The notes: generated from the sequence alone by a model not told the origin. Positions 1-5,943 are shown, counted from the stretch's first letter. The stretch: 6,080 nt of DNA from Candidatus Poribacteria bacterium (GCA_027296925.1 JAPUIP010000387.1:1-6080); one strand, 5' to 3'. Numbers and translations are program-made.

Positions 1-141
1 CTGGTCTATTTCCAGTTCTCAAGTGTCCTCGAAGGTGGTGAGCGCCGAGGACACCTGGCTCGTGACTCCGAATCTTCCTGAAACGAAATCGCATCCGAGC
101 AATCCAGATCGCCTTCCACTGCTTATAGAAGTGAGGGATAC
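1..141. other. Leader region upstream of the first PhyH gene
   Basis: No complete gene or RNA gene is visible here. One forward frame is open from the window edge to a TGA at 79-81. Another is open from the edge to a TGA at 149-151, just inside the PhyH gene. Either could be the 3' end of an upstream gene, but neither translation resembles a family I recognise. The only clear structure is the dyad at 23-54, listed separately. A GAGGG purine run at 133-137 precedes the ATG at 142 and is the likely ribosome binding site. Confidence 0.4.
23..54. repeat. 9-bp perfect inverted repeat with 14-nt loop
   Basis: GTGTCCTCG (23-31) is repeated as its exact reverse complement CGAGGACAC (46-54), separated by 14 nt. 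It lies about 90 nt upstream of the first PhyH start. No T-run follows, so it is not a textbook intrinsic terminator. It could be a hairpin at the end of an upstream transcript or a binding site for a regulator. Confidence 0.45.
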
Positions 142-891
142 ATGGAACTGACTGAACAACAAGTACAGCAATATCAGGACAGCGGGTACACCGTCGTGCG
201 CGGGCTGATTTCACCCGAAGAAGCGTCCTGCGTACGGAACCGGCTGATGGATCTGCTGGAGGGAGACCACGATTGGCCCGATAACCACTTTCAGATACTC
301 GATCCGTCCAAATGCCGGAATAGCAATGGCGGGTTCGTTCCGATTGGCGTGCAGCGCCCCGCCATGCGCGAAGGGGTTTTCGAGGACATCGCTGATCACC
401 CAAACCTGCAAAGCGCAATGGCGCAACTTCTGGGCGGTCTCGTCAAACGCTTCACCGATCAAGCCCTGATCAAGAATCCCGCCATCAGTGGTCAATCCTT
501 TTACCACCAGGATTCGTACTATTGGCATTTAGCGCCTAAACAGGGCTGTAACTCGTGGATCGCTCTGGATGAGGTAGAGCGAGAGGGGTCTGCGCTGGCG
601 ATCCTGCCCGGCACACACGAATCGTGGACGCTGATCGAGCATGAGGGATACTACGACGAGCCGAGCTTCCACACCGCCCGAGGCGGCGAAGCGTTCAAGC
701 GGTGGCGCATTCCAGTCGACCAAATCGACTTTTCGCGGGAAGTGCTGCTGCCCATGTCGCCGGGGGATGCGGCGTTCTTCACGAACTATACCTGGCATCG
801 CTCCGAGCCCAACGACTCCGGTAGTTACAAGTGCGCCTACGCCATCGCGTATCAGTTGCGCGAAAACTCAGGAGATAGAGATCGAAGATGA
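142..891 (+). CDS. Phytanoyl-CoA dioxygenase (PhyH) family Fe(II)/2-oxoglutarate oxygenase
   Basis: A complete 249-residue cytoplasmic protein with no signal peptide, of usual length for bacterial PhyH proteins. Family members couple decarboxylation of 2-oxoglutarate to hydroxylation, or oxidative demethylation, of a small molecule on a double-stranded beta-helix. The iron triad is visible: H122-x-D124 in the YHQD motif and H219 in the WHRSEPN motif. Residues 150-160 (SALAILPGTHE) form the usual 'PGSH' strand, and the N-terminus (LTEQQ...YQDSGYTVVRG) is typical. Eleven residues after the distal His, where the family normally has an Arg that binds the 2-oxoglutarate carboxylate, there is Lys230, a conservative but unusual change. 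The ATG at 142 has a GAGG five bases upstream. The stop overlaps the CocE start (ATGA), implying translational coupling. The family call is firm; the substrate is unknown. Confidence 0.9.
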   Translation: MELTEQQVQQYQDSGYTVVRGLISPEEASCVRNRLMDLLEGDHDWPDNHFQILDPSKCRNSNGGFVPIGVQRPAMREGVFEDIADHPNLQSAMAQLLGGLVKRFTDQALIKNPAISGQSFYHQDSYYWHLAPKQGCNSWIALDEVEREGSALAILPGTHESWTLIEHEGYYDEPSFHTARGGEAFKRWRIPVDQIDFSREVLLPMSPGDAAFFTNYTWHRSEPNDSGSYKCAYAIAYQLRENSGDRDRR

Positions 892-2924
892 TACCTTTTC
901 CACCGAAAGACGGCGTTCGCTTTATTAAGAACCTCATGATTCCGATGTCAGACGGTGTGCGGTTAGCGATGGATATGCACGTTCCGGCTGGTGAAGATTG
1001 GGGGCAAACGCCACGTCCGCTGATCCTCGAATACATCCCATATCGCAAAGACGACACCGCTCCGTATTCCGGCTATCATAACTATTTTGCGCAACACGGG
1101 TTCATTGGTGCGCGGCTGGACTGTCGCGGCACGGGCAGCAGCGAGGGAATCAACACGGACGAATACACGGAAGGCGAACAGCGTGATGGCGTCGAAGCGA
1201 TTGAATGGCTTGCGCGGCAACCCTGGTGTAGCGGAAAGATTGCGATGTTCGGCGCGTCGTATGGCGGTTTTACGTCGGTTCAAATTGCCGCGCTTCGTCC
1301 ACCGCACCTCACGACGATTATCCCGATGTATTTCACGGACGACCGCTACACCGACGATTGTCACTATCGCGGCGGTGCCTTGCGTTGCTACTACGACATC
1401 GGCGCCTACGGTTGCTCGATGATCGGGATGAACGCGATGCCGCCGTACCCCGAATACAGCGGCGACGATTGGGCACGTATCTGGGAGGAACACCTTGAAC
1501 ACAATACACCCTATCTGCTGAAATGGTTGGACCATCAAATCGATGGTGCGTATTGGCGTCCGGGCAGCTTACGCGGCAGGTACGACCAGATCCAGTGTTC
1601 GGTGTTTATGATTGGCGGCTGGCGCGACGGCTACCCCAACCCGCCGGTGCGAACCTTTGAAAATCTCACTGTGCCCAAGAAAGTCTTGATCGGTCCGTGG
1701 AACCATTCGCGTCCCGACGGCGCAATCCCCGGTCCACGCATCGACTACCTTCGAGAAGTTGTCCGTTGGTGCGATTATTGGCTCAAGGGGGAGGATAACG
1801 GTGTGATGGACGAACCGCCGATTTGCGTCTACATGCAAACCTACGACGAACCGCATGCGGACCGAACCGAGACAAGCGGATACTGGCGCGTGGAAGCATC
1901 GTTCTCACCGGCGGACAGTACCGAGAAGACCTATTGGATTGGCGAGGACGCCCAACTTGTCTCGACTCCGGCGACGCCGACGCAACCTTATGATGAATAC
2001 GACTACCGTCCTACTGTTGGTGTCACCGGTGGGTTGTGGAGCGGGGGCGTTCCGTTCGGGTTGCCGACCGATCAACGCCCCGATGAAATCCACGCGCTCA
2101 ACTACACAACGGCGTCGCTCGACGAACCGTTGGAAATTCTCGGTGCACCGAAAGTCGTGTTGCATGTCAGTTCCACCGCGCCGGTGATGGCGTTCGTTGC
2201 GCGGCTATGCGATGTCGTTCCCGACGGCACGAGCGCTTTGGTGTGCGCCGGTGTGCTGAATGCGACCCGCCGCGAATCCCTCACCGAACCGTCACCGCTT
2301 GCTCCGGAAGCGATTTACGAGCTCACCTTTAACCTGGACTGCACCGCTTGGCGCTTTGAACCGGGGCACCGCATCCGTCTGTCGATATGCAGCGCAGATT
2401 TCCCGAATCTCTGGCCCACGCCGTATCCAGGCGATAACCGCGTTTATCGAGATGTTGATCGGCCGTCGCGGTTGATTCTGCCGGTCGTGCCGCTGAGAGA
2501 ATCGGAAAATGGCACGCTGCCAGTTCATGAAGCGACATTTGAGCCATCGAAAATGCCAACCGACGTCTATCAGCTTTCGCCCGACGCAAGGCCCTGGGAG
2601 ATTGTCCACGACGTTCTCGGTGACCGCACCGGATTGCGAACCCATACACGGGGGACGAGTCGCGTGAGTCCGACGACGGAAGTGACCACCGACGCGCAAC
2701 TCGAAGTGTGGGCGCATAACCGGGACCCCGCCGATGTTGCCGCGATCGGAAAACATCATCGACAGATTGCCCGAAACGATGGTGAGATCACCGTTGATAC
2801 CTGCTGCCGTTTCCGCAGCACCGACACCGCGTTCCACGTCACGATTGATTTGCACATCACCGTCAACGATTTGTCGCATCATCAACAGCGGTGGGTCCAC
2901 ACGTTTCCCCGCGTGTTGCTGTAA
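888..2924 (+). CDS. CocE/NonD family serine hydrolase (X-Pro dipeptidyl-peptidase S15-like)
   Basis: A 678-residue alpha/beta-hydrolase of the CocE/NonD/peptidase S15 group, which hydrolyses esters (cocaine esterase), acylated antibiotic precursors or X-Pro peptides. The nucleophile elbow is G122-A-S124-Y-G. The likely triad partners are D247 in the GGWRDGYPN motif and H273 in GPWNHS, and Y52 in YIPYRKDD fits the oxyanion tyrosine. The helical cap lies at about 150-235. The C-terminal jelly-roll runs from about 330 to 535, with the signature segment LDEPLEILGAPKVVLHVSS at 411-429 and FEPGHRIRLSICSADFPN at 490-507. A further 140 residues or so (540-678) extend beyond the length of classical cocaine esterase, as in some longer family members. 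There is no signal peptide, so it is probably cytoplasmic. The start overlaps the PhyH stop by four bases, so the two enzymes are probably made together and act on the same compound. Whether it is an esterase, amidase or peptidase cannot be decided here. Confidence 0.92.
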   Translation: MIPFPPKDGVRFIKNLMIPMSDGVRLAMDMHVPAGEDWGQTPRPLILEYIPYRKDDTAPYSGYHNYFAQHGFIGARLDCRGTGSSEGINTDEYTEGEQRDGVEAIEWLARQPWCSGKIAMFGASYGGFTSVQIAALRPPHLTTIIPMYFTDDRYTDDCHYRGGALRCYYDIGAYGCSMIGMNAMPPYPEYSGDDWARIWEEHLEHNTPYLLKWLDHQIDGAYWRPGSLRGRYDQIQCSVFMIGGWRDGYPNPPVRTFENLTVPKKVLIGPWNHSRPDGAIPGPRIDYLREVVRWCDYWLKGEDNGVMDEPPICVYMQTYDEPHADRTETSGYWRVEASFSPADSTEKTYWIGEDAQLVSTPATPTQPYDEYDYRPTVGVTGGLWSGGVPFGLPTDQRPDEIHALNYTTASLDEPLEILGAPKVVLHVSSTAPVMAFVARLCDVVPDGTSALVCAGVLNATRRESLTEPSPLAPEAIYELTFNLDCTAWRFEPGHRIRLSICSADFPNLWPTPYPGDNRVYRDVDRPSRLILPVVPLRESENGTLPVHEATFEPSKMPTDVYQLSPDARPWEIVHDVLGDRTGLRTHTRGTSRVSPTTEVTTDAQLEVWAHNRDPADVAAIGKHHRQIARNDGEITVDTCCRFRSTDTAFHVTIDLHITVNDLSHHQQRWVHTFPRVLL

Positions 2925-2925
2925 G

Positions 2926-2961
2926 GTTGAAAGAGTCATCGAAGGCAATTTTCTGGATTGA
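2926..2961 (+). pseudogene. Possible remnant of an M19 dipeptidase 3' end
   Basis: Immediately after the CocE stop, the frame ending in TGA at 2959-2961 reads VERVIEGNFLD. M19 dipeptidases typically end in a segment like 'V..VLGGNFLR'. The M19-like protein in this window ends in IGKVLGGNFW, and the DNA at 2944-2957 matches that gene at 5914-5926 apart from one extra T. No upstream coding sequence for this remnant remains, because CocE occupies that space. Eleven residues is very little evidence, so chance similarity is quite possible. Confidence 0.25.
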
Positions 2962-2981
2962 CGCAAATTGGCGGTTGTAGC

Positions 2982-3115
2982 TTGACTTTGGTAACTTAGC
3001 CCCCCCGGCCCCCAATTCTGGGGGCGTTGCGCGATTCTCCCCCCAGCATTGGGGGGCCGGGGGGCAAGCCACCAGTGGATCCGCCGGTGAGCTCTTTTTA
3101 ATTTACCAAAGTCAA
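2982..3115. mobile_element. MITE-like palindromic element with 13-bp terminal inverted repeats
   Basis: The ends TTGACTTTGGTAA (2982-2994) and TTACCAAAGTCAA (3103-3115) are perfect 13-bp inverted repeats. Pairing continues inward for three more pairs (2996-2998 with 3099-3101) after one mismatch. They enclose a very GC-rich palindrome (2999-3065) and an unpaired right-hand segment (3066-3098). There is no room for a transposase, so mobility would have to be supplied in trans. The composition differs sharply from the neighbouring genes. This is the profile of a miniature inverted-repeat element or a dispersed bacterial palindromic repeat. It sits between the CocE gene and the transporter-like gene and may end or stabilise the PhyH-CocE transcript. 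Confidence 0.65.
2999..3065. repeat. GC-rich nested palindrome (double hairpin)
   Basis: The left arm (2999-3024) and right arm (3039-3065) are reverse complements over about 26 bases, with one indel in a C/G run and one internal mismatch. They are separated by a 14-nt loop. Each arm is also a hairpin: CCCCC (3009-3013) pairs with GGGGG (3020-3024), and CCCCCC (3039-3044) pairs with GGGGGG (3051-3056). The region can therefore fold as one long stem or as two small adjacent hairpins. A T5 run occurs only at 3095-3099, 30 nt after the stem, so it is not a standard intrinsic terminator. Confidence 0.75.
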
Positions 3116-3160
3116 AGTAGTAAAATGGAGAGCAAACAAACGAAGGACATAACAGTTGAT

Positions 3161-3165
3161 AGGAG
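3161..3165 (+). promoter_or_regulatory. Ribosome binding site that fixes a TTG start
   Basis: AGGAG lies six bases before TTG at 3172. No ATG or GTG in the same frame is suitably placed, so this site supports TTG as the start of the small membrane protein. Confidence 0.65.
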
Positions 3166-3171
3166 TGAAAT

Positions 3172-3597
3172 TTGGGTTGGATCCAATATGCAGTGTTCAG
3201 CGCATTCGCCCTGGCCGCTGCCGATTTTTGCGTCAAACTTGCTGTGGGTAAGCTCTCCAACAGTATAGCCGTCTTATTGTACGGAAGCTGCACCTTCCTG
3301 ACAGGACTCGGCTGGGTGCTGTGGCAGTGGGCCCGTGGTGAACCGCAATACGCCCAGATGTCGGGTATTTTACCGGCGATCGGCGTAGGCATTGCATTTA
3401 GCGGTGTGACCTTGGGGCTGTACGCGACCTTTGGTGCGGGGGCGCCAATCTCAATCGGTTCGCCCGTGATTCGGCTTGGCGGAATCTTGCTGGCGAGTTT
3501 GGCGGGGCTCGTGGTGCTGAAAGAACCCCTCACGCTGCGATACGTCATTGGCATACTTCTGGTCTGCAGTGGTATGTATCTGATTCTCACAAGATAG
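3172..3597 (+). CDS. Single-domain EamA/DMT-superfamily membrane protein
   Basis: A 141-residue, strongly hydrophobic protein with about five predicted membrane helices, near residues 5-25, 31-52, 66-88, 95-116 and 123-140. The end, V-L-K-E-P-L-T followed by a glycine-containing helix (IGILLVCSGMYLIL), matches the C-terminal signature of an EamA repeat. Typical EamA transporters carry two such repeats and ten helices; this is one repeat only, the size of a half-transporter that would have to dimerise as SMR proteins do. The start is TTG at 3172 with AGGAG six bases upstream. It stands apart from its neighbours, with 247 nt before it and 156 nt after. A role in uptake or export of the cluster's substrate is plausible but inferred only from position. 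It could also be a truncated relic of a longer transporter, although it has its own start and stop. Confidence 0.75.
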   Translation: MGWIQYAVFSAFALAAADFCVKLAVGKLSNSIAVLLYGSCTFLTGLGWVLWQWARGEPQYAQMSGILPAIGVGIAFSGVTLGLYATFGAGAPISIGSPVIRLGGILLASLAGLVVLKEPLTLRYVIGILLVCSGMYLILTR

Positions 3598-3753
3598 CCA
3601 ACTGCTCTTGATAAAACCTTGAAAAGTTGAATCTTCACCTCAAAAACCATCCGTCACTACTTGAAAATGGAAAGAATTGCAATAGTCAGGAAGATGGTTG
3701 ACCAACCATCACATGTCAAATGACGCATTCAACGAAATTATAAGGAGAAGCCG
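3598..3753. other. AT-richer intergenic region before the enolase-superfamily gene
   Basis: This 156-nt gap is visibly richer in A and T than the flanking genes and contains no gene. It holds the dyad at 3693-3710 and the ribosome binding site AAGGAG at 3742-3747. It probably contains the promoter of the downstream MR-M19-PhyH unit, but I could not find a -35/-10 pair with good spacing, so none is marked. No terminator hairpin for the upstream gene is evident. Confidence 0.5.
3693..3710. promoter_or_regulatory. Operator-like dyad upstream of the enolase-superfamily gene
   Basis: GATGGTTG and CAACCATC form a perfect 8-bp inverted repeat with a two-base centre. Within it lies a second, offset palindrome, TGGT-TG-ACCA (3695-3704). 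TGGT-NN-ACCA resembles operators of GntR-type regulators of hexuronate catabolism (UxuR/ExuR class), which often control enolase-superfamily sugar-acid dehydratases. It ends 43 bases before the start codon. No regulator gene is in the window, so the assignment is inference. Confidence 0.35.
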
Positions 3754-4953
3754 ATGAAGATTACCGACCTGCGCATACGTGAGCTTCAGGGCACGATGGA
3801 ACACCCAGAACCATTCTGGGAGGAACGGCTGGTGCGTCCTGTGGATATCTATCCGGCATTCAGAGCACGCGGCGGAAATTACTCCAGCAGCTTGGGTGAC
3901 GGCCGGTACAAGATGTCCGCTGCATTTCTGGAAATACACACCGATGAAGGTGTGACGGGCATTAGCGGTCCCTTCTCGCACCATCAGGGCTTCATCATTG
4001 ACACTCAATTGCGGTCGCTGTTGATCGGCGCAGACCCGATCGCGAACGAACTGCTGTGGGATCAGATGTACCGCACCGCCATACACGGGAGGAAGGGCGA
4101 GACCATGATGGCGATCAGCGTTGTAGACTGCGGACTCTGGGATATTCGAGGGAAATGGATGGGGCAGCCCGTCTACCGCCTGCTGGGCGGCCCGACCCGA
4201 GAAGAGATTCCCACGTACGCCAGCGCGCTGGGTTACTCACTGGAGCCGGAAGCCGTCACTCGGCGGGCCCAAGAAATCGTCGCACAGGGCTACAAAGCCA
4301 CCAAATGGTTTTTCCGCGACGGACCGTCAGATGGACCGGCGGGCATTGCCCGTAATCTGAGATTAGCTGAGACACTGCGGGAGGCTGTTGGCGAGGACGT
4401 CGACGTGATGCTGGACGCCTGGAGCAGTTGGGACGTCCCGTATTCGATCAAGATGGCCGAGCATCTGGCTGCGTACGATATTCATTGGCTGGAGGAGCCG
4501 GTGTTAGCCGACAAGCTGGAGAGTTATGTGGAAATCCAGCGCAACTCGCCCATCCTCATTGCCGGTGGCGAGCACGAGTATACCCGATGGGGTTTCCGCT
4601 ATATCGTCGAAAACAAGGCGATGGACGTCCTCCAGCCCGACATCTACTGGGCCGGTGGCATCAGCGAAGTGGTCAAGATCTGCACGCTGGCGGCGACCTT
4701 CGATCTGCCCGTTGTCCCGCACGGTCACTCCTCCCATGCAACTGCGCATGTCATCGCGTCTCAGCCGCCCAATCTTTGTCCCATCCAGGAGTACCTCATC
4801 AAGTGGAACATCATCCATCAGTATTTCCTCAAAAACAAGATTGAGCCACAAAACGGCCGCATTCAAGTATCCTGGCTCGATGCGCCCGGTCTCGGTCTGG
4901 CGCTGGACGAGGACAAAATCGAGTCTGAGCGAGAACTGAACTGGCGCGATTAG
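3754..4953 (+). CDS. Mandelate racemase/muconate lactonizing enzyme family protein (enolase superfamily)
   Basis: A 399-residue cytoplasmic enzyme with the N-terminal capping domain (about 1-135) and a C-terminal TIM-type barrel. The three Mg2+ ligands are D221 (VMLDAW), E247 (WLEEP) and E273 (AGGEH). The D296 (LQPD) and H323 (VPHGH) dyad follows. The spacings 26, 26 and 27 are those of mandelate racemase itself (D195, E221, E247; D270, H297). On strand two the usual KxK is K184-W-F186, so the second catalytic Lys is absent and only the Asp-His dyad is left as an obvious base. That pattern fits an acid-sugar dehydratase better than a two-base racemase. The ATG at 3754 has AAGGAG six bases upstream. 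It is probably co-transcribed with the M19-like gene 24 nt downstream. The family is certain; substrate and reaction are not, and I do not give it a specific name such as rhamnonate or mannonate dehydratase. Confidence 0.93.
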   Translation: MKITDLRIRELQGTMEHPEPFWEERLVRPVDIYPAFRARGGNYSSSLGDGRYKMSAAFLEIHTDEGVTGISGPFSHHQGFIIDTQLRSLLIGADPIANELLWDQMYRTAIHGRKGETMMAISVVDCGLWDIRGKWMGQPVYRLLGGPTREEIPTYASALGYSLEPEAVTRRAQEIVAQGYKATKWFFRDGPSDGPAGIARNLRLAETLREAVGEDVDVMLDAWSSWDVPYSIKMAEHLAAYDIHWLEEPVLADKLESYVEIQRNSPILIAGGEHEYTRWGFRYIVENKAMDVLQPDIYWAGGISEVVKICTLAATFDLPVVPHGHSSHATAHVIASQPPNLCPIQEYLIKWNIIHQYFLKNKIEPQNGRIQVSWLDAPGLGLALDEDKIESERELNWRD

Positions 4954-4962
4954 ACGCGCATT

Positions 4963-4967
4963 GAGGA
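4963..4967 (+). promoter_or_regulatory. Weak ribosome binding site supporting a GTG start
   Basis: GAGGA lies ten bases upstream of GTG at 4978. The next in-frame ATG (residue 35) would remove the first conserved strand with its histidines, so GTG is the better start. Closeness to the preceding stop suggests coupling to the upstream gene. Confidence 0.45.
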
Positions 4968-4977
4968 CACTCAATCA

Positions 4978-5943
4978 GTGACAACGGAAGTGACCCAAGC
5001 CTTCGCAGATTCAATTCACGAACGTTCAATCCTGACGGTCATCCACGACCATCGCCCAATCGGTGCGGACTTACCGCTAATGATTGCCGGCGGTGTGACC
5101 GCAAAAGTCTACCAGATTACTCTTGATGTGGATGTCGATGCGGGCTATGAACCCTCGAAGGATCGAACTGAGGGATGGCTCCGGCTCGCCACTCGCGGGA
5201 TGGAGACGGCGTTACGCGAAATTGAAGCGCATCAGGGAGACTGTATCCTCGCCAGAACAGCGGGCGATATTTGGGATGCCAAGCGAGATGGACGTGTCGC
5301 TATCCTCCTCGGCGCCGAAGGAGCGAGATGGCTCGAAGGGGCACTTGAACCACTCCAGCTGTTTCACCGGCTGGGGCTTCGTGAACTCCAACTGACGTGG
5401 GCATTTCCCAATCCGCTTGTGCCTGACGGACACCTCAGCCCTTTCGGACAAGAAGTCGTGGCTGAATGTGAGCGGCTGGGGATTCTGGTTGACCTGACGC
5501 ACATATCCAGAAATGCTTTCTACGAAGTGATCGACCTTGCCCGTCAGCCCGTCATTGTCTCTCATGGCGCCGCGCAATCGGTCACGACAGACTTAGATGA
5601 CGACCGCATCCGTGCGCTTGCCTCGACGGGCGGCGTGCTTGGCGTTCATTTTTACACGACTTATCTCGGTCCGAGCCCAAGTCCAGAAGATGTTTTTCAG
5701 CAGATTGACTACATTGCCAATTTGGTCGGCATTGATCATGTCGCGCTCGGTGTGGATTTTTTCGCAATCGAAGGGGCATGGCGAGATTTGCAAGTCGCCC
5801 AGGGGACAACCGATCTCCGTTGGGCGGTAAAAGATATGAGTGAAATGCACCAAATCACACGCTGCCTCGTCGCGCACGGTTATTCTGAGGAAGACATCGG
5901 CAAAGTCCTTGGGGGCAATTTCTGGAGTCGTAGGCAGCAGTAG
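4978..5943 (+). CDS. Divergent membrane dipeptidase-like (peptidase M19) metalloprotein
   Basis: A 321-residue protein with the M19 (renal dipeptidase) fold. Recognisable pieces are AGGVTAKV (37-44), E114 in LLGAEGARW (the bridging glutamate), H175 in LVDLTHIS, H196 in PVIVSHGAA, D260 in VALGVDFF, and the closing VLGGNFW (310-316). These match the zinc ligands E125, H198 and H219, and the catalytic D288, of human renal dipeptidase. Other key positions differ. The first motif, normally DGHND, reads H23-D-H25-R-P27, so the HxD Asp is missing or the pair is an HxH. The substrate-binding His after 'LT' is Trp141. The RRN motif with the substrate-binding Arg after H196 is replaced by an acidic TTDLDDD stretch. 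Standard dipeptide cleavage is therefore doubtful; another amide or a different hydrolysis is possible. There is no signal peptide or membrane anchor, so it is probably cytoplasmic despite the family name. Confidence 0.82.
   Translation: MTTEVTQAFADSIHERSILTVIHDHRPIGADLPLMIAGGVTAKVYQITLDVDVDAGYEPSKDRTEGWLRLATRGMETALREIEAHQGDCILARTAGDIWDAKRDGRVAILLGAEGARWLEGALEPLQLFHRLGLRELQLTWAFPNPLVPDGHLSPFGQEVVAECERLGILVDLTHISRNAFYEVIDLARQPVIVSHGAAQSVTTDLDDDRIRALASTGGVLGVHFYTTYLGPSPSPEDVFQQIDYIANLVGIDHVALGVDFFAIEGAWRDLQVAQGTTDLRWAVKDMSEMHQITRCLVAHGYSEEDIGKVLGGNFWSRRQQ

Larger units (their letters stand above)
2977..3120. repeat. Candidate 4-bp target duplication flanking the palindromic element
   Basis: GTAG occurs at 2977-2980 and again at 3117-3120, each one base outside the 13-bp terminal inverted repeats. 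This is the arrangement expected of a short target-site duplication from insertion of a small mobile element. Four matching bases could arise by chance. Confidence 0.3.

Noticed and set aside
2..151. Frame open from the window edge into the PhyH start, possible upstream gene end
   Set aside because: Another frame is also open for 26 codons in the same place, neither translation is recognisable, and 49 open codons at a window edge is weak evidence.
963..1538. Minus-strand open frame of 191 codons
   Set aside because: Fully antisense to the catalytic domain of CocE, with a low-complexity Val/Arg-rich translation typical of a shadow frame.
2999..3099. GC palindrome plus T-run as a Rho-independent terminator
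   Set aside because: The T5 run is 30 nt downstream of the stem instead of directly after it, and the terminal inverted repeats suit a repeat element better. A terminating effect is not excluded.
3125..3268. ATG-started 47-codon frame overlapping the transporter-like gene
   Set aside because: It lacks a good ribosome binding site, ends inside the better-supported TTG-started gene, and has no recognisable features.
2292..3650. Long open frame on the minus strand (452 codons)
   Set aside because: It runs antisense through the CocE 3' end, the palindromic repeat and most of the transporter-like gene. Its translation has no recognisable domain, and the plus-strand genes it overlaps have clear family motifs.
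3661..3689. TTGAAA at 3661 as the -35 of a promoter for the enolase-superfamily gene
   Set aside because: No acceptable -10 hexamer is found at 16-18 bases. The TTATAA at 3738-3743 overlaps the ribosome binding site and is too close to the start codon.
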